From Cercophora sp. LCS_1 (lineage: Eukaryota; Ascomycota; Sordariomycetes; Sordariales; Lasiosphaeriaceae): DNA of 64,000 bases. Shown here piece by piece: positions 11,506 through 22,978 of the stretch (the stretch's first letter is position 1; every line of letters starts with the position of its first letter). The stretch lies in assembly GCA_036250225.1 (NCBI GenBank), contig JAPZLL010000035.1, positions 248,001-312,000 on the forward strand, in the 5' to 3' direction. Under the pieces are notes generated by a model. It saw only the letters and a list, made by a program, of their open reading frames with translations. It was not told the origin of the DNA and ran no database searches. A program made the translations under genes and the position numbers.

Positions 11506-11980
11506 TGTTTTTGGACCTCACAGGGCTGGGCCCACCAAATTCCAAGTGTCTAGTTGAACTTGAACAAAAAAAATACAATTAGGTTGACCCTACTTTCTTT
11601 CCCCCATTGCAGTGAATGACATTCTTGAGTGAACCCATGTCCCAACAAGCCGCCACGGATTTTCCCTTCCGTCTGGGACGACTACCGGGTTGCGAAATTC
11701 CACCAGTCAAGCCTCCGGGCACCGTCCCATCCGCGAGCTTGGCGTCGATCGCCGGCAACAACCCGGGTAATTGGGCCCTCCATTCAGGGGTTCATTGCCC
11801 ATTGAGGCCGTTTCTCCGCATGACGAGGTATAGTAGCATCCAGAGCGGGATACAACACCCGGATTGACCATCCAATCTCGTGTTCCTCGCGATATAAACA
11901 TTTGACCGGGAAGCACTCACCTCACCTCGAATCAACAGCCTCAACAGCTTCAACAGCTTCACCTGTAAAATATTGACAAA
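11506..11980. other. Promoter region of the pectate lyase gene
   Basis: About 475 bases without a gene. A GATATAAACA sequence at 11891-11900, about 80-90 bases before the ATG, is a good TATA candidate. Confidence 0.45.
11891..11900 (+). promoter_or_regulatory. TATA-like element of the pectate lyase gene
   Basis: GATATAAACA, about 80 bases upstream of ATG 11981. Called by position and sequence only. Confidence 0.4.
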
Positions 11981-13130
11981 ATGCGTCTCCAACTCCTTTC
12001 CCTTTTCTGCCTCCTCCAACCCCTCGTCTCAACCCACCCCCTCAAGCTCGCCGACCTCGCAACATGGACCGTCGAAGGTTTCGCAAAAGATAATCCCGTC
12101 GGAGGACCAACAACCGGCGGCGCAGGCGGTTTATCAGTAGCCGTCACCACCGCCGCCGACTTGAAAACCGCCGTCTCCGATGATGTTCCCAAAACCATCC
12201 TCCTCTCTGGCACCGTCGCCCTCCCATCCCGCCTCAAAATCGGCTCCAACAAATCCATCATCGGCGCCGGCACAAGCGCGCACATCACCCAAAGCGGCAT
12301 CGACATTGTCAACGCCTCCAACGTCATCATCCAAAACATCAAAATCAGCTTCATCGCGGACAACGACTGCATCACGATCCGCAACTCGACAAGGGTCTGG
12401 ATCGACCATAATGAGTTCGCGTCTGACATTAACCACGGCCCCGATGCTTTTGTTTGTTCTCCCACCCACCCACACAAAGTTCCATCATTTCTGTAATGAA
12501 GTGAAGTGCTGATATGGAGGAAAAAAGGACGGGCAAGTCGACATCATCCGCGCATCCGACTACATCACCGTCTCGTGGAACTATTTCCACGACCACTGGA
12601 AGTCGTCCCTCGTCGGCAACGATGCCGCCTTTCGCGATCTGGATTTCGGGCATTTGCACGTCACGTACCACCACAACTACTGGAAGAACGAAGGGACGCG
12701 CGGTCCGGCGGGGCGGTTCGGCCATCAGCATGTGTACAACAACCTGTACGAGGATTTCTTGTACCAGGCGCTGCATTCGCGGTCGGATAACCAGATGCTT
12801 GTCGAGGGGAATGTGTTTCGCGGTAAGACGAGGGAGGCGTTGAGCACGTATGGGCTGGTGATCCCGGACGATTCGCCGAATACGTGCGTGTGTGGGGACG
12901 AGGAGTTGGATGGGTGGGCTAATTTGGGGGCTGGTCAGTATCCTTTCCGGATGATAAATGAAGGGATGTGCTGACGGTGGATAGAAAATGATTGGGGATC
13001 TGCGACGGTGAATATCACGCAGGTTGGGAACTTTACCAAGGCGCCGTACGAGTATTTGCTTACGCCGTTGGCGTTGGTGGAGAAGATTGTCAAGGAGGGA
13101 GCGGGGATTGGGAAGATCAAGGCTTTTTAG
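11981..13130 (+). CDS. Secreted pectate lyase, polysaccharide lyase family 1
   Basis: Three exons: 11981-12451, 12528-12933 and 12985-13130, giving 340 aa, the normal PL1 length. A signal peptide of about 17-20 residues (MRLQLLSLFCLLQPLVS) is followed by the parallel beta-helix domain. Visible family hallmarks are GTVALPSRLKIGSNKSIIG, RVWIDHNEF (calcium-site region), VTYHHNYW, and RGPAGR, which fits the RxPxxR pattern holding the catalytic Arg. Splicing restores the typical GPDAF-DGQVDI junction. The enzyme should cleave polygalacturonate by beta-elimination outside the cell during plant-cell-wall breakdown. All key residues seen are intact. Confidence 0.92.
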
Positions 13131-13222
13131 GGAGGTTGTAATTGCGCTGGTGCATGCTCTTGGTAAACTGCGATTTCGATGAATTATTTTGTCGATGTAT
13201 CGTGAGGAAACTCCAAAGCCTT

Positions 13223-14304
13223 TTACTCCTCCATAAGATGCACCCTTTCTTCAATCGCAACCACATCCGCCGGCAACCTCCATCTTTCTCGTAGTACATC
13301 TCGAATCAACCCATAAGCTGTATACAAAAGCGCCATACCCCCAGCAAGGAGCGCTGCAAGCTGGTCCTGCTCATCAAGAGTAACTCCCAAGTCGGGAAAG
13401 ACAAGTGCTTGCAAAGTGGAAAGCACAGATACGAGCCCTTTCGGTATAAAGACACTGCTGAGCGATAACACGCCCAACGAAATGAAGGAGATCAATACTT
13501 CCCGCCAGCTCCGCCGCCTTATCACAGCCATGACAAAGATTCGGAACGTCCCAACTGTCAAGCCGCCGAAAGCTAACGTAACAACCACCGTCAGAGCCTT
13601 GAAATAGAACTGAAAGACTTCGTGGAACCAAATCCAAAAACTTGAACCGAAATCGCCGAGTGTAGCGTGAAAGATAAATAAAACAAGGGTAACATAGGCC
13701 AAGGCGCCAGTTAACACGAAAACTAACGCCGGGATTCGCTCTGGTGGGAAATCAACGTGAATAGCCAGGAAAAAAGGGATTCCCAGCAATGCAAGTGTGC
13801 AAAAGGTTGTGGAGAACATGGAGCTGACGGTGAGAGGGCCGGTAATTTCGACGATGCGCTGCCCGAGGTCGAAGACGTCGGGTGGGATCTCGGCTAGAGG
13901 TAGAGGACTTTGAGGAAATCCAACATCCTGGTAATCGCTGAGCGGGGTGCTAGTCTAGCAGTTGGATTCCGCAGACAGAAAATGGCCAGGCCTCGATGTT
14001 CGGTTCCGAACAGCTTGATGGTTTGAACCAGCAAGTCTGTCGCTGCGAAAATGGGATATGCGACGAAAGCCACGAGATCGGCTGACATGCTGGGATATCT
14101 GCGGTGCTTTCGTATCTCGCTGGCCCAAGTGAGGATGACCGACGCAAACAGAAGGTGCCAGGCGAGGATGCTGCCTGGGCCATACAGACCCGACGCGCGC
14201 CCGTAAAACTCCGGGTTGTACGGGAAGAGTACACCAGCACCATGTCGCTCGACACCAGTCGTATTTTGAAGCTCGGGGTGCGTGTAATTGCAGAGCGATG
14301 CCAT
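13223..14304 (-). pseudogene. Multi-pass membrane protein gene with a one-base frameshift
   Basis: The minus-strand reading starts at ATG 14304 and runs to 13223. Two frames are needed. The first part ends within CLRNPTARLAP and the second continues as LSDYQDVGFPQSPLPLAEIPP, exactly where the plus strand reads a run of four G (13944-13947). Removing one base joins the two frames without a gap. No GT-AG intron gives a frame-preserving solution. The joined product would be about 360 aa with some seven hydrophobic segments, the first around ILAWHLLFASVILTW and the last around LAALLAGGMALLYTAYG. No named family recognised. It is either a recent pseudogene or a homopolymer sequencing error. Confidence 0.6.
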
Positions 14305-14880
14305 TGTTGCAAGTCCGTTGTCACTGGGAAAATTGGCGCCTGCCTTGTGCTGCGTGCTCGGTGCCTACCTATTCTACATGAATTGCTGCTGTTCGGGGGG
14401 TCCTCATTTGTTGCTTGCTGGGAAGAGTGGGGTGCCTGTGAAACAGCAATCCGTCCCATGATTTGGTTGGCTCTTCGGCCACACACACAAATGGCACATA
14501 CATTTTTTTGTCCCTGTTGGACGGTCAGATTTTTGCCCACAACGCCCGCCTCCCGCTGTGGTTCGCTCCCTGCAACCGCTTCCCGCCCCTCGCAAGAAGT
14601 CGTGGGAAGATGTCGCCACGTCTGGTACGGGTGCCAATGCCGCCCGCCGACAAAACAACGTCCAGTTTCCGATCGTGTCCCCTGTCCCTTCTCCGATGTT
14701 TGGGGACCAGCATGTCCAAAGCGCAGATCATCCCCGGCAGTCACCGCTTCGGCGATGCTCCAAGTCCAAATATGTTCCGGACGACCTCGGTTCCAAGGCG
14801 TTTTCTGCGCAGAGCGAATGTGACGTGAGTACGACAATCCCAAGATGCAAGCGGTGAAATTCCATCCCTCCCGGGACTGG
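14305..14880. other. Intergenic region, nothing recognised
   Basis: Open frames exist on both strands but none shows family motifs or splice structure. It may hold the lost 5' end of the amidase pseudogene. Confidence 0.35.
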
Positions 14881-14899
14881 AGTATTGATACATGCTTCG

Positions 14900-17416
14900 G
14901 CCGGTAGCACGACATCCAACTCACCAATTCGCCCCGCCTCGACCTGCTAGCATGCTTTGTCCTCGCAGGATCCACGGATCTGGCGGACGAGCTCGAGAAA
15001 ACGCGCATATCATAGCTTCAGCAAGACGATGTCTTTTGTGACGACTTCTTGAGGAACGTGCTTCTAGTTACCGACGAAACAAGCTTTGCTAGCTCGGTTC
15101 GGCAGCTTTTGTCCTCCTAGGGCTGCCGCACACTTTTCTACATCGCGACTTCCTCCAAGGTCCCCCCGGACCATATTTCTTCTCAAGTCTCGGTCTTTAC
15201 AAGGCCTAGAGACTGTTTCCGGATGAGAAGGAAGCCTTTGTTCTAAGTACAATTCCTTCGCACGAAGATCCCAACACGTAAGCATTTCGTCCCCCTGCCA
15301 CACTCCGAGGCTTCGCCCCTGGCTCGTTGTGTTGTTCTAATTATCGGACAGATACAGAACGCTGAACGCTGCGGCGTTTGGGGCGTCATCCCTCTGCGTT
15401 GCCGTTCCTTCAAGGCTCAGGACAAAGGGACTCCAATCGGAGAAGACACCACTTGCAGGGATGAGAGTCGCGATCAAGGACCTTTACCATCTCAAGGGAG
15501 TCCACACAGGCTGCGGAAATCGTTCCTATCGCTCACTCCATTCGGTCTCCGAGGCGTCTTCTGATGTTGTCGGATGCATCATCGGCCTTGGGGGGATCAT
15601 TGCGGGCAAAATTAAGACTGTTGAATTCGGTGCAAGTCAAGAAGTTATAGGTGATTGGTCCGATTACTTCTACCCTCTCAACGCCCGCGGTGATGGCTAC
15701 CTTGTGGCAGCAGGCAGTAGCTCGGGTTCCGCCTCTAATCCGGCGGCGTATCCATGGCTTGACATCACTTTGGGTACAGATTTTAAGACCTATCCGTTCA
15801 CCGAAAAGCAAATATCTTGCCATACTAAACCTTGTCGATTTTCCAGCTGGTGGAAGTATCCGGGACCCAGCGGTGGCCCAAGGCATTTATGGCTTTCGAC
15901 CTTCCCACAGTGGTAAACCAACTCCCGATGTGGTGGTTCCTTGCGGGTATGCATTCGGGCTGATCAGAGGTGCCGATTTTCCCAGGCTAACACAAAGATA
16001 CCTTAGAATATTTCACACAACCGGCTCCTTGGGGCGAAGCAGTGAAGCAATGCCAACACCATCTCCGAACACCAAGGTGGCATTTCCTGAAGAAAAAAAA
16101 GCGGTCCCGATGAAAAGACACTGACACACCACTAGGCCTTGCGTCCCACCCGGATCCTGTTCCCCAAAGAGTATTGGTCTGATCATGAAGACATCCAGAC
16201 ACTCGCCCAAGATTGGGTGGACTCATTGGCAGACTGGCTTGGCGCAGACAAGATCGAGATGTCTATCGAGAGCCACTGGAAAGAGACGAAGCCCGAGGAG
16301 ATTGGCAAAGGGCTGTATGAGACCTTCAACAATGTCAGTACCTCCCCTTGACTTGCTGACAGATTTGGGAAGGGGGGCTAACAGGAAATACGCTGCCAGT
16401 CCTTCATCGACCTGACCTTTCACGGATTCTGGACATATCTAGCCGATTTTCGGAGGGAGTATGGAGAGAGGTTCAACGCTAATCCGTATGTTTGCAAGGT
16501 CAATCAATATGCCTGGTGAGTCGCTGAAAGCAATCTCTGCCAATATTGGCCCCCCCGTGCATGGCCTTGCATTTGAAACTTCCCCACGCAGGGACAAGGG
16601 TCGTGTTATACCAGAGACTCGAGTCCAGAAAGCTTTGGATGAGGTTTCTCTGCACAACTCGTGGTTTCTCAACCACGTGCTCAACGACGATGCAACCATT
16701 CTGGTAGCTCCCAGATATCGACTGGATTTCCGGGACGAATACCTTAGGTAGGTACTTCACGCTTCCCTCGCCCAGGCCTGCTCGGCTTGGAAGCTGATCA
16801 AACGACATATAGTGTTCCCGAATATCGAGTTTTCGACGGCTGGGACTCGAATTATCATGCGTACCTCTCTGGGGTCCCGAACATCGTTGTCCCAAGTACG
16901 ATTATCTACATTCACATCAACTCGAATTGATATCAGCTAACAAAAACAAACTCCTCAGTTGGTCAGTGTGAATACGACTCGAAGATCACAGGTACACCGC
17001 AGCAGTTCCCGGTATCCATGTCCATTGTTGGACCCAAAGGTAAGACACCCTCTCTCTCTAATGTGTGAATCGTGGAAAACGAGGAGTTATGCATCCATGA
17101 TTAACAATGTGATATAAGGCTTGACGTCGGCCTACTTGGTATCGTGCATGACTACCTCACCGCTAAAGGGCTTCCCACCTCCGTCTTGACTGGCCGCACC
17201 GCATTCCACCCCAAAGCCAACAAGGAATGGCCGACTCAGGCGAGGGAAAGAGACAATCCTCCGCAAAATCACGACCTTGGCATTGGGTCTCCCAGCATCT
17301 TCCATCAGTTCAAAACGATCATTCTGACTTCAACGCTCCTTCTCCATGGCGCATCCGGCCGCGTGTTTAGGCCCTCGAATGCAGCATGTGGGCAGACTAT
17401 TTTGACTCAGACGTGA
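14900..17416 (+). pseudogene. Amidase-signature family pseudogene
   Basis: Pieces of a fungal amidase (AS family) occur in order on the plus strand. The N-terminal part has in-frame TAG stops at 15013-15015 and 15118-15120. A one-base frameshift follows before SSLGLYKA, and a third TAG at 15207-15209 stands where a Trp (TGG) is expected. A canonical intron then joins PNT to YRTL. The catalytic region follows: Lys in VAIKD (about 15470), the Ser motif AGSSSGSAS (about 15715) and GGSIRDPA (about 15845). The donor splice site between GTD and GGS is not GT, so the signature itself cannot be made intact. Further exons (RILFPKEYW, DYLTAKGLPTSVLTGRTAF) are spaced by plausible introns up to 17416. 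I infer a once functional multi-intron hydrolase now decaying. Confidence 0.65.
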
Positions 17417-17732
17417 TAGCACTGCCACTCTGGGGATGGGAAGTCTAGGGTCCTGGGGCCATGCTCGTTTATCGTGGCGTTGCAGTGGTTTCCGTAATGC
17501 GAGAAAGGGGGGGAAGGGGTATGTTACGCCTGGCAGGTTGATGTAGGTCATATTCAAAGTTCTTGACCAGACAGACTGGTAGCCTTTGCGCGCTGCCAAC
17601 GGGTCTGATCAAGTGCACGGCTCTTGGCAGGCTGAGGCATGCTCGGATCGAGAGGAACAGTGTCTTTGCCGAAGTAGCGAACCTAATGGGCGTGAGAAGT
17701 GGTTACTTTTTTGCCTGCTTCAACACCTGCGC
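17417..17732. other. Intergenic region between convergent genes
   Basis: About 315 bases between the 3' ends of the amidase pseudogene and the GH5-like gene. No feature seen. Confidence 0.45.
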
Positions 17733-19115
17733 TCACGGCCTCGAAATCCCCATCTCGGCAACCCATGGCTTCCAAAACCCTTCCACCTGCGCCGGCTCCC
17801 TCCAAGCCGTCCAATTCCCACTCGTCAACCCCCGCTCATCCTCCCACCCTTGCACGCCCTCCTTGACCCTAAAACTCCCCGCCAAGCCCCACCCCGTCCA
17901 ACTAACCCCATACCTCGTCGTCAACTGCCTCACACACTCCTTGGTCCTGTCCACCCCCTTTCCGCCAAACCCTTCCAAAACCACCGGTCTCAACTCCTTA
18001 GCAGCAGGGCAATCCGCCGTAACATTACACCCCGCCGGTCTCGCAATCCCCAACGCATTCAGCCCGTTCCTGTACAACTGCGCCTCGAGCACTCTACAAC
18101 TCCCCGTATCAAGCGTCTCGCTTTCCGTCTCAACACTCAACTCCCACACCAGCTTTGTCCCGTTCCCGGCACCGAACACGACTTCCTCCCGTCGCAGACC
18201 ATCCCGCACACGCTCACACCCGTAACAATCCGCCGTGTTCAGGTTCCGTCCAGCCGTCAGGGCACTCAAGTCCTCGCCGGCCGATAAACCACTCCAGACC
18301 ACCAACAAATCCGGGTTGGCTCTGCGAACGGTATCGTAAGCTAGGGACATGTTACCCACGTAATTCAGCCAGTTATAGCCACTTCTTAGGGCATAGCTCT
18401 CCCGCGGCGCGTGTTTGAGGCCGATACTGACGACGTTGGTGTGGTTTTTCGACCACTCGGCTAGATACGACAGCGCGCGCGTCCAGTTTGACGCGGAGAA
18501 GGATGTGTCGGCGAACCAGGCTGAGCCGTCGGTGTGGGTGCAGCACCACCCTGCTTTGCCGACGTAGGGGACGGGATGGACCAGGATGGAATGGTGGGCC
18601 GCGATGCGGGTGATATCGGTTAGGATTTTGAGGTTGGGGGTTGAGGCCGTCCAGATGGGGTTGTAGGCGATGATTTTGTTGGTGAGCTTGGTGCCGTTTT
18701 CGGTGCCCAGGGTGGTGACGAGGGAGGTGGAGAGGGTTGGCTGTTGGGTGGAATTGGTGGTGTTGGTGGTTGGGTAGAGGGAGTCGATCAGTTGGACGGG
18801 CAGGGACAGGGTGATTTGGCTGAAGCCCAGGGAGGATACGCGCGCGAGTAGGTTGTCGACGGAGGTGTATTCGAGACCTTCGGGGAGCATGGTCTCTTCG
18901 TGCAGGGGCCAGACGAGGCCGGCCCAGGTTACTTTGTCGCCGAGGGCGTTGACGATGTCACGTCCTGAGGTGCGGAAGGGGCCGTGGGGCCAGACCGTAT
19001 TGTTGGTTTGGCGGGAGAGGAGATGTCGGAAGGGCTTGCTGAGGGCGGGAGGTGCCGAGAGCTCATTGCTTGTGGCCAGGGCGACGAAGGCCAGGAAGAG
19101 CAATAGGGGAAACAT
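17733..19115 (-). CDS. Secreted GH5-like glycoside hydrolase homologue, acid/base Glu apparently missing
   Basis: One intronless frame of 460 aa from ATG 19115. A GTG at 19166 would only add 17 residues before the obvious signal peptide MFPLLLFLAFVALATS. The TIM-barrel pattern of fungal GH5 proteins is clear: VTWAGLVWPLHEETMLPEGL, SLGFSQITLSLPVQLIDSLYP, then GYNWLNYVGNM and ANPDLLVVWSGL. Many NxT/S sites suit secretion. At the strand normally ending in Asn-Glu (the acid/base Glu), this protein reads VVSIGLKHAPRESY, so Asn-Glu appears to be His-Ala. If the alignment is right the protein has lost hydrolase activity and may be a binding or regulatory protein. The nucleophile region around LVWELSVETESE is less certain. 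Confidence 0.8.
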   Translation of the reverse strand: MFPLLLFLAFVALATSNELSAPPALSKPFRHLLSRQTNNTVWPHGPFRTSGRDIVNALGDKVTWAGLVWPLHEETMLPEGLEYTSVDNLLARVSSLGFSQITLSLPVQLIDSLYPTTNTTNSTQQPTLSTSLVTTLGTENGTKLTNKIIAYNPIWTASTPNLKILTDITRIAAHHSILVHPVPYVGKAGWCCTHTDGSAWFADTSFSASNWTRALSYLAEWSKNHTNVVSIGLKHAPRESYALRSGYNWLNYVGNMSLAYDTVRRANPDLLVVWSGLSAGEDLSALTAGRNLNTADCYGCERVRDGLRREEVVFGAGNGTKLVWELSVETESETLDTGSCRVLEAQLYRNGLNALGIARPAGCNVTADCPAAKELRPVVLEGFGGKGVDRTKECVRQLTTRYGVSWTGWGLAGSFRVKEGVQGWEDERGLTSGNWTAWREPAQVEGFWKPWVAEMGISRP

Positions 19116-20087
19116 GGTCGCGATGGGGGGCTTCACAGGAAGCGGTTGACGACTCGGAGGTTTCACGAGACGATAAACACCATTGCAGACGCGACAAGGG
19201 AAATGGACGGATATGTAACCGAGGGATGCTTTTTCTCATGTCCGACACCACCATCGGCTCTCCGCGGCCGCTCCCGACTGGTGACTCGCGCGTCTAACAC
19301 ACTTGTTTGTGGCGGGTGAATAGACTGGATGGTGCTTTCGGCAGTCAACGGTCGGCCAACCGACACAACCCCACATTTACTGGTGTCCCCGGATTGGCCG
19401 ATATTAATGAGGTAGCCACGGCCCCTTTCGAGATGTCATAAGTGGCATATTGCTTGACATGAAATGAATCTTGGTGTCTGTCAATCTGGAGAAGCTTCCG
19501 TAGACGATTTGGCAAATTTTGTGCAGGTCATCAGAAGCTATGCATCGTGTTCTCATCTCAGACGGTGAGGTTTAAAAGCAATGGAATAGTTCTAGAACAG
19601 AGAACGGATCAGAACCGGAATACATGACATCAAGCTTTCTGCATGTCATTGTGGTGGGGTTCGGCACACTGCCGAGTCTGGGGAAACCTTCTCATTTCTC
19701 CCCATTCAGCCGCCCCGGGGCAAACCCATGTATAAGATGTTCTTGGCCATTCATTTGGGTTGGGCAGTTTGAAATGGCTTCGGTTCGGTCGATGTGTCGG
19801 CATTATGACCCTAACCCTCGTCACTGTTTACATCGTGATGGCCACATCAGGGGTGATCAGGGGCTTGCCACTCGAGCATAACCATTTTGAATACTCAAAT
19901 AATATTACTGCATTTTGTAGTGTCTCTTAAGGTGTTTTTAAAGGACAAATTCACGATTTAGATCAGATAGTAAAACAAATGACCCTCATCCTGCGCTTCC
20001 CTTGTGCATCCCCGACAAGCAAACAACGACAGCACAACCTCGGGCTGATTACCTATATACCGACCCAACCCAATCAAAAAAAGTAAC
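19116..20087. other. Intergenic region, nothing recognised
   Basis: About 970 bases without a convincing gene, RNA or repeat. It separates the 5' end of the GH5-like gene from the 3' end of the NmrA-like gene. Confidence 0.45.
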
Positions 20088-21237
20088 CTAAACACCCTCC
20101 ATAGCCCTCACGGCCTCGCCAAACCCATCCAACCCCGCCATATCATACCCAAGCACCTTCCTCGCCCGATCAGCCCCGACCTTCATCGCCAACCCAAACC
20201 CCTCAGCAATGTGCCGACAATACATCTCCTCCCCACCCATATTCTTCACCATCAATTCAATCGCCTTTTCCACGCTGATATCCGCAATTTCACCACCACC
20301 AACAACCCTCTCCAAAACCTCACTCCCTTCATCGCCCTTCTCCTCCACATCCTCCAAAACACTTTTCACCATCGCTAGAAACTCAATGAAGGTTCCATCC
20401 CAAGTATTCCCCCAATACCACCCCCACACACCCTCGTCCACATTTCCCTTCAAAGCATTCTCAACTAGCCGGACATACAGTCCCGCTAACTTTCCAGTAT
20501 CGGCAACTCCAGTCCCATTCTCCCCCCCAGACCCACCAACAGTAAACAACCCAATGTCCTTGAGCACAGCCCAGAGGTAGGGGAATATGATTGGTGTTTT
20601 GTGCCGCGTGGAGGGACTCACACCGAGGACGAATGTCGGGGAGATGATGGCCGTGTGGAGATTCGGGTGCCTGGAAGTAAAGGATTGGACTAATGTGTCC
20701 TCGGCTGCGTGCATTGTGGTTGTGGGGAGGGGGGCGGTGTCGAGGTCGGACCATGTGTGGGTTGATTCGGGAGGCGACCAGATGCGGGCTGCGCCGGAGG
20801 TGTGGAGGTAGAATTTAGGGGTGCCGGCGGAGGAGACGAGGCCGGTGAGGAGGGCGGTTAGGGAGGGGGTGTTTCCGACGTCGGGGGCTGTGTCTTTGCT
20901 GTGTTAGCTGGGGGTTTTTCGGAGGGAGGGAGTAGACTAAGAGGAGGATACTGATGACGATTTCGGCTTTGGAAGCGGCTGATTCTAGGAGAGGCAAGTT
21001 GCTGAGATCGCCAACAGAAGTGGTGATGGTTTGGTAGGTGTCCTTGAGGTCTTCGGCGTCTGCGATCGAGCGGATGATTGCGTGGATGGAGAGGTCGGGG
21101 TGGGCTGTCAGGAGGGCGTCTAGGACTGCGGCGCCAATATGGCCTGTTGCGCCGATGCTGTTGTTGTTGTTCTTGTTAGGCTTGTTGTTCACAGCGTTTT
21201 GACACAGGCTTGCTTACAAGAGGATGTTGGGAGGCAT
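20088..21237 (-). CDS. NmrA-like / NAD(P)-binding epimerase family oxidoreductase
   Basis: Three exons on the minus strand: 21237-21218, 21157-20952 and 20893-20088, giving 343 aa. The first exon is only 20 bases. Splicing creates the Rossmann motif at the N-terminus, MPPNILFIGATGHIGAAVL, with the GATGxIG dinucleotide-binding loop, which strongly supports the model. The second junction gives AEIVINTAPDVGNT, a typical strand-turn of the family. Later segments (YLHTSGAARIW, WYWGNTWDGTFIEF) fit extended SDR proteins of the NmrA/isoflavone-reductase type. The substrate is unknown. The C-terminal 80 residues are helical, as usual for the group. Confidence 0.85.
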
Positions 21238-22114
21238 GGTGGGCCGGCAAGGACGATGCCTAGAAGCACGCAACGCAGATAATAGTCTCATTGGCATGGG
21301 ATTAGATTCTACCAGTAGACTTATATACACCGAGCCATGTGCCGAATTGCCTCGAAGCGAAGGGGGTTACCGAGAAGAGATGCAGACCAGGGTCGTCCTG
21401 TCGGTTATCCTGTATGCTCGGCCGGCATCAACCACTTGAATGGCTGGGTTCAGTAAACTTGATGCGGGATGGCGATCTCGTCAACGAATTCGGACGTTGG
21501 GTTACATTGTGGATGTTTTGAAGGCGGGAACTATCTTGGCTGCTTCTCCCCGCCCTCCCAGATGAATGCCTGCGGGCTGATAAGCTCATGCCTGCAAATG
21601 CCGACGTGGGTGGTTGGAAAAACAGATGAAGATAACTTCATCATCAACCGTCAAACAGATGCAGCATGTATACGATTTGGTTCTTGGTTTCGAAAGTATG
21701 CATTTCTCTCGGTCCTTCTGAGCCAGTCACACATTGGCAAAATGCAAACAGCCAATGGACAGTCACCCCTGAAGCAATCAGTGACCACACCCGGAGTTTT
21801 GTTTTCCCGCCACAGCACAATCAGACAGGAGTGTCCTGGACTGCATCTCTGCGTGCCTTGTATCCACCAAGTTCTTTCCCCTGTCTTTGTTCCATTGTTC
21901 TGAACATTCCGGATGCGGTCCCACCTGTCTGGGCTGTCGACCCGGTTCGAGAGTTTTCCTTACAAAGAACACTGGAATGTGCGGTGTGATACGCCCACAG
22001 TGAAGAACCGCACAAGAATTTGAACTTGCCCAACACATCTATCAACCAGCATCTTCCCCCAAATTCAGGTGTCGCTCCGAGCTCCAGAACATTCATCGCA
22101 GTTCCAACACGACC
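21238..22114. other. Intergenic divergent promoter region
   Basis: About 880 bases between two divergent genes. Several open frames exist, but none has family motifs. Nothing else seen apart from the TATA-like element noted. Confidence 0.45.
21321..21330 (-). promoter_or_regulatory. TATA-like element of the NmrA-like gene
   Basis: On the minus strand GTGTATATAA lies about 85 bases upstream of ATG 21237. Called by position and sequence only. Confidence 0.4.
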
Positions 22115-22978
22115 ATGTTTTTGAAGAAGAACACCATTGGATCAACCAAATATCAACCGCCACACACCTGGGGCAACCCCCCTCGGACCATTTGCAAAGC
22201 AAAGTCACCGATCAAGAGTGCAACAACCATGAAGGTCTGGAATCACCCACGGACCGGAGGAATCAGAGCGGCGCGGATGTCATCTTCTCGAGGCTTGCTA
22301 CAGCGGGTGGAAGTATCATCCGATGAGGAAGACGGCAAGGTCAAGTTTTGTCCCAGCCCAGGTACTCACGAAGCGGAGACAATGAGAGTCGATGACGAGG
22401 AGTTTGAGCAAGAGCCGATTGAGGAGGAGCAAGAAGACGAGGATGAAGGCTACGAGCGACCACAGCCCGCCCCTTCTCAGCCAAAGGCCCCAGCAAAGTC
22501 GGGCAGCAAGCGCAGTGCTCCAACTCCAGAGCCACCAGCCGACGGCCTCCGGCGCAGCAAGCGCGTCAGAACCGTCAAGAGTGCGGCAGCGGACTCCGCT
22601 CCCACCGCATTGCCCACCAAACCCACGCCGGAGCCGAAGACGAAGACGAAGACAACCGCACCCAAGCCAGCTCCCAAACCCAAGCCGCCCACCATGGTCC
22701 AACCCCCAAAGACTGCACCCGCCAAGCCAAAGACGACAACCACCAAACCAAAGGCCGGACGACCCGCCAAGACCGAGAAGACCACGAAACCGCAACTACC
22801 AAAGACGAAGCAATCGAACCTAAAAGGAAAGGCCACCAAATCATCCGCTAAAACGGGAACCAGTAAAAAAACGGTATCCACGCCAGCGGCAGCAGACGGA
22901 AAGCCCAAGAAGAGAGCCTCCTCAGGTTTGGGGCGTACGATGAAGGCGTGCAAAAAGGAGAGGAAACGGGCCGTTTAA
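22115..22978 (+). CDS. Lys/Pro-rich nuclear protein with acidic segment (hypothetical)
   Basis: A single exon of 287 aa from ATG 22115. It opens with a basic region holding a possible folded part (WNHPRTGGIRAARMSSSRG). An acidic stretch EEFEQEPIEEEQEDEDEG follows at about 95-115. The last 150 residues are made of Lys/Pro/Thr/Ala repeats of the H1-tail type, with a bipartite-like nuclear signal (RRSKRVRTVK) and an AT-hook-like core KAGRPAK. I infer a chromatin-associated protein. No named domain is recognised, and composition could mislead here. Confidence 0.6.
   Translation: MFLKKNTIGSTKYQPPHTWGNPPRTICKAKSPIKSATTMKVWNHPRTGGIRAARMSSSRGLLQRVEVSSDEEDGKVKFCPSPGTHEAETMRVDDEEFEQEPIEEEQEDEDEGYERPQPAPSQPKAPAKSGSKRSAPTPEPPADGLRRSKRVRTVKSAAADSAPTALPTKPTPEPKTKTKTTAPKPAPKPKPPTMVQPPKTAPAKPKTTTTKPKAGRPAKTEKTTKPQLPKTKQSNLKGKATKSSAKTGTSKKTVSTPAAADGKPKKRASSGLGRTMKACKKERKRAV

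Noticed and set aside
14104..14823. Long plus-strand open frame opposite the membrane-protein gene
   Set aside because: It lies antisense to convincing hydrophobic coding sequence and has no motif or splice structure.
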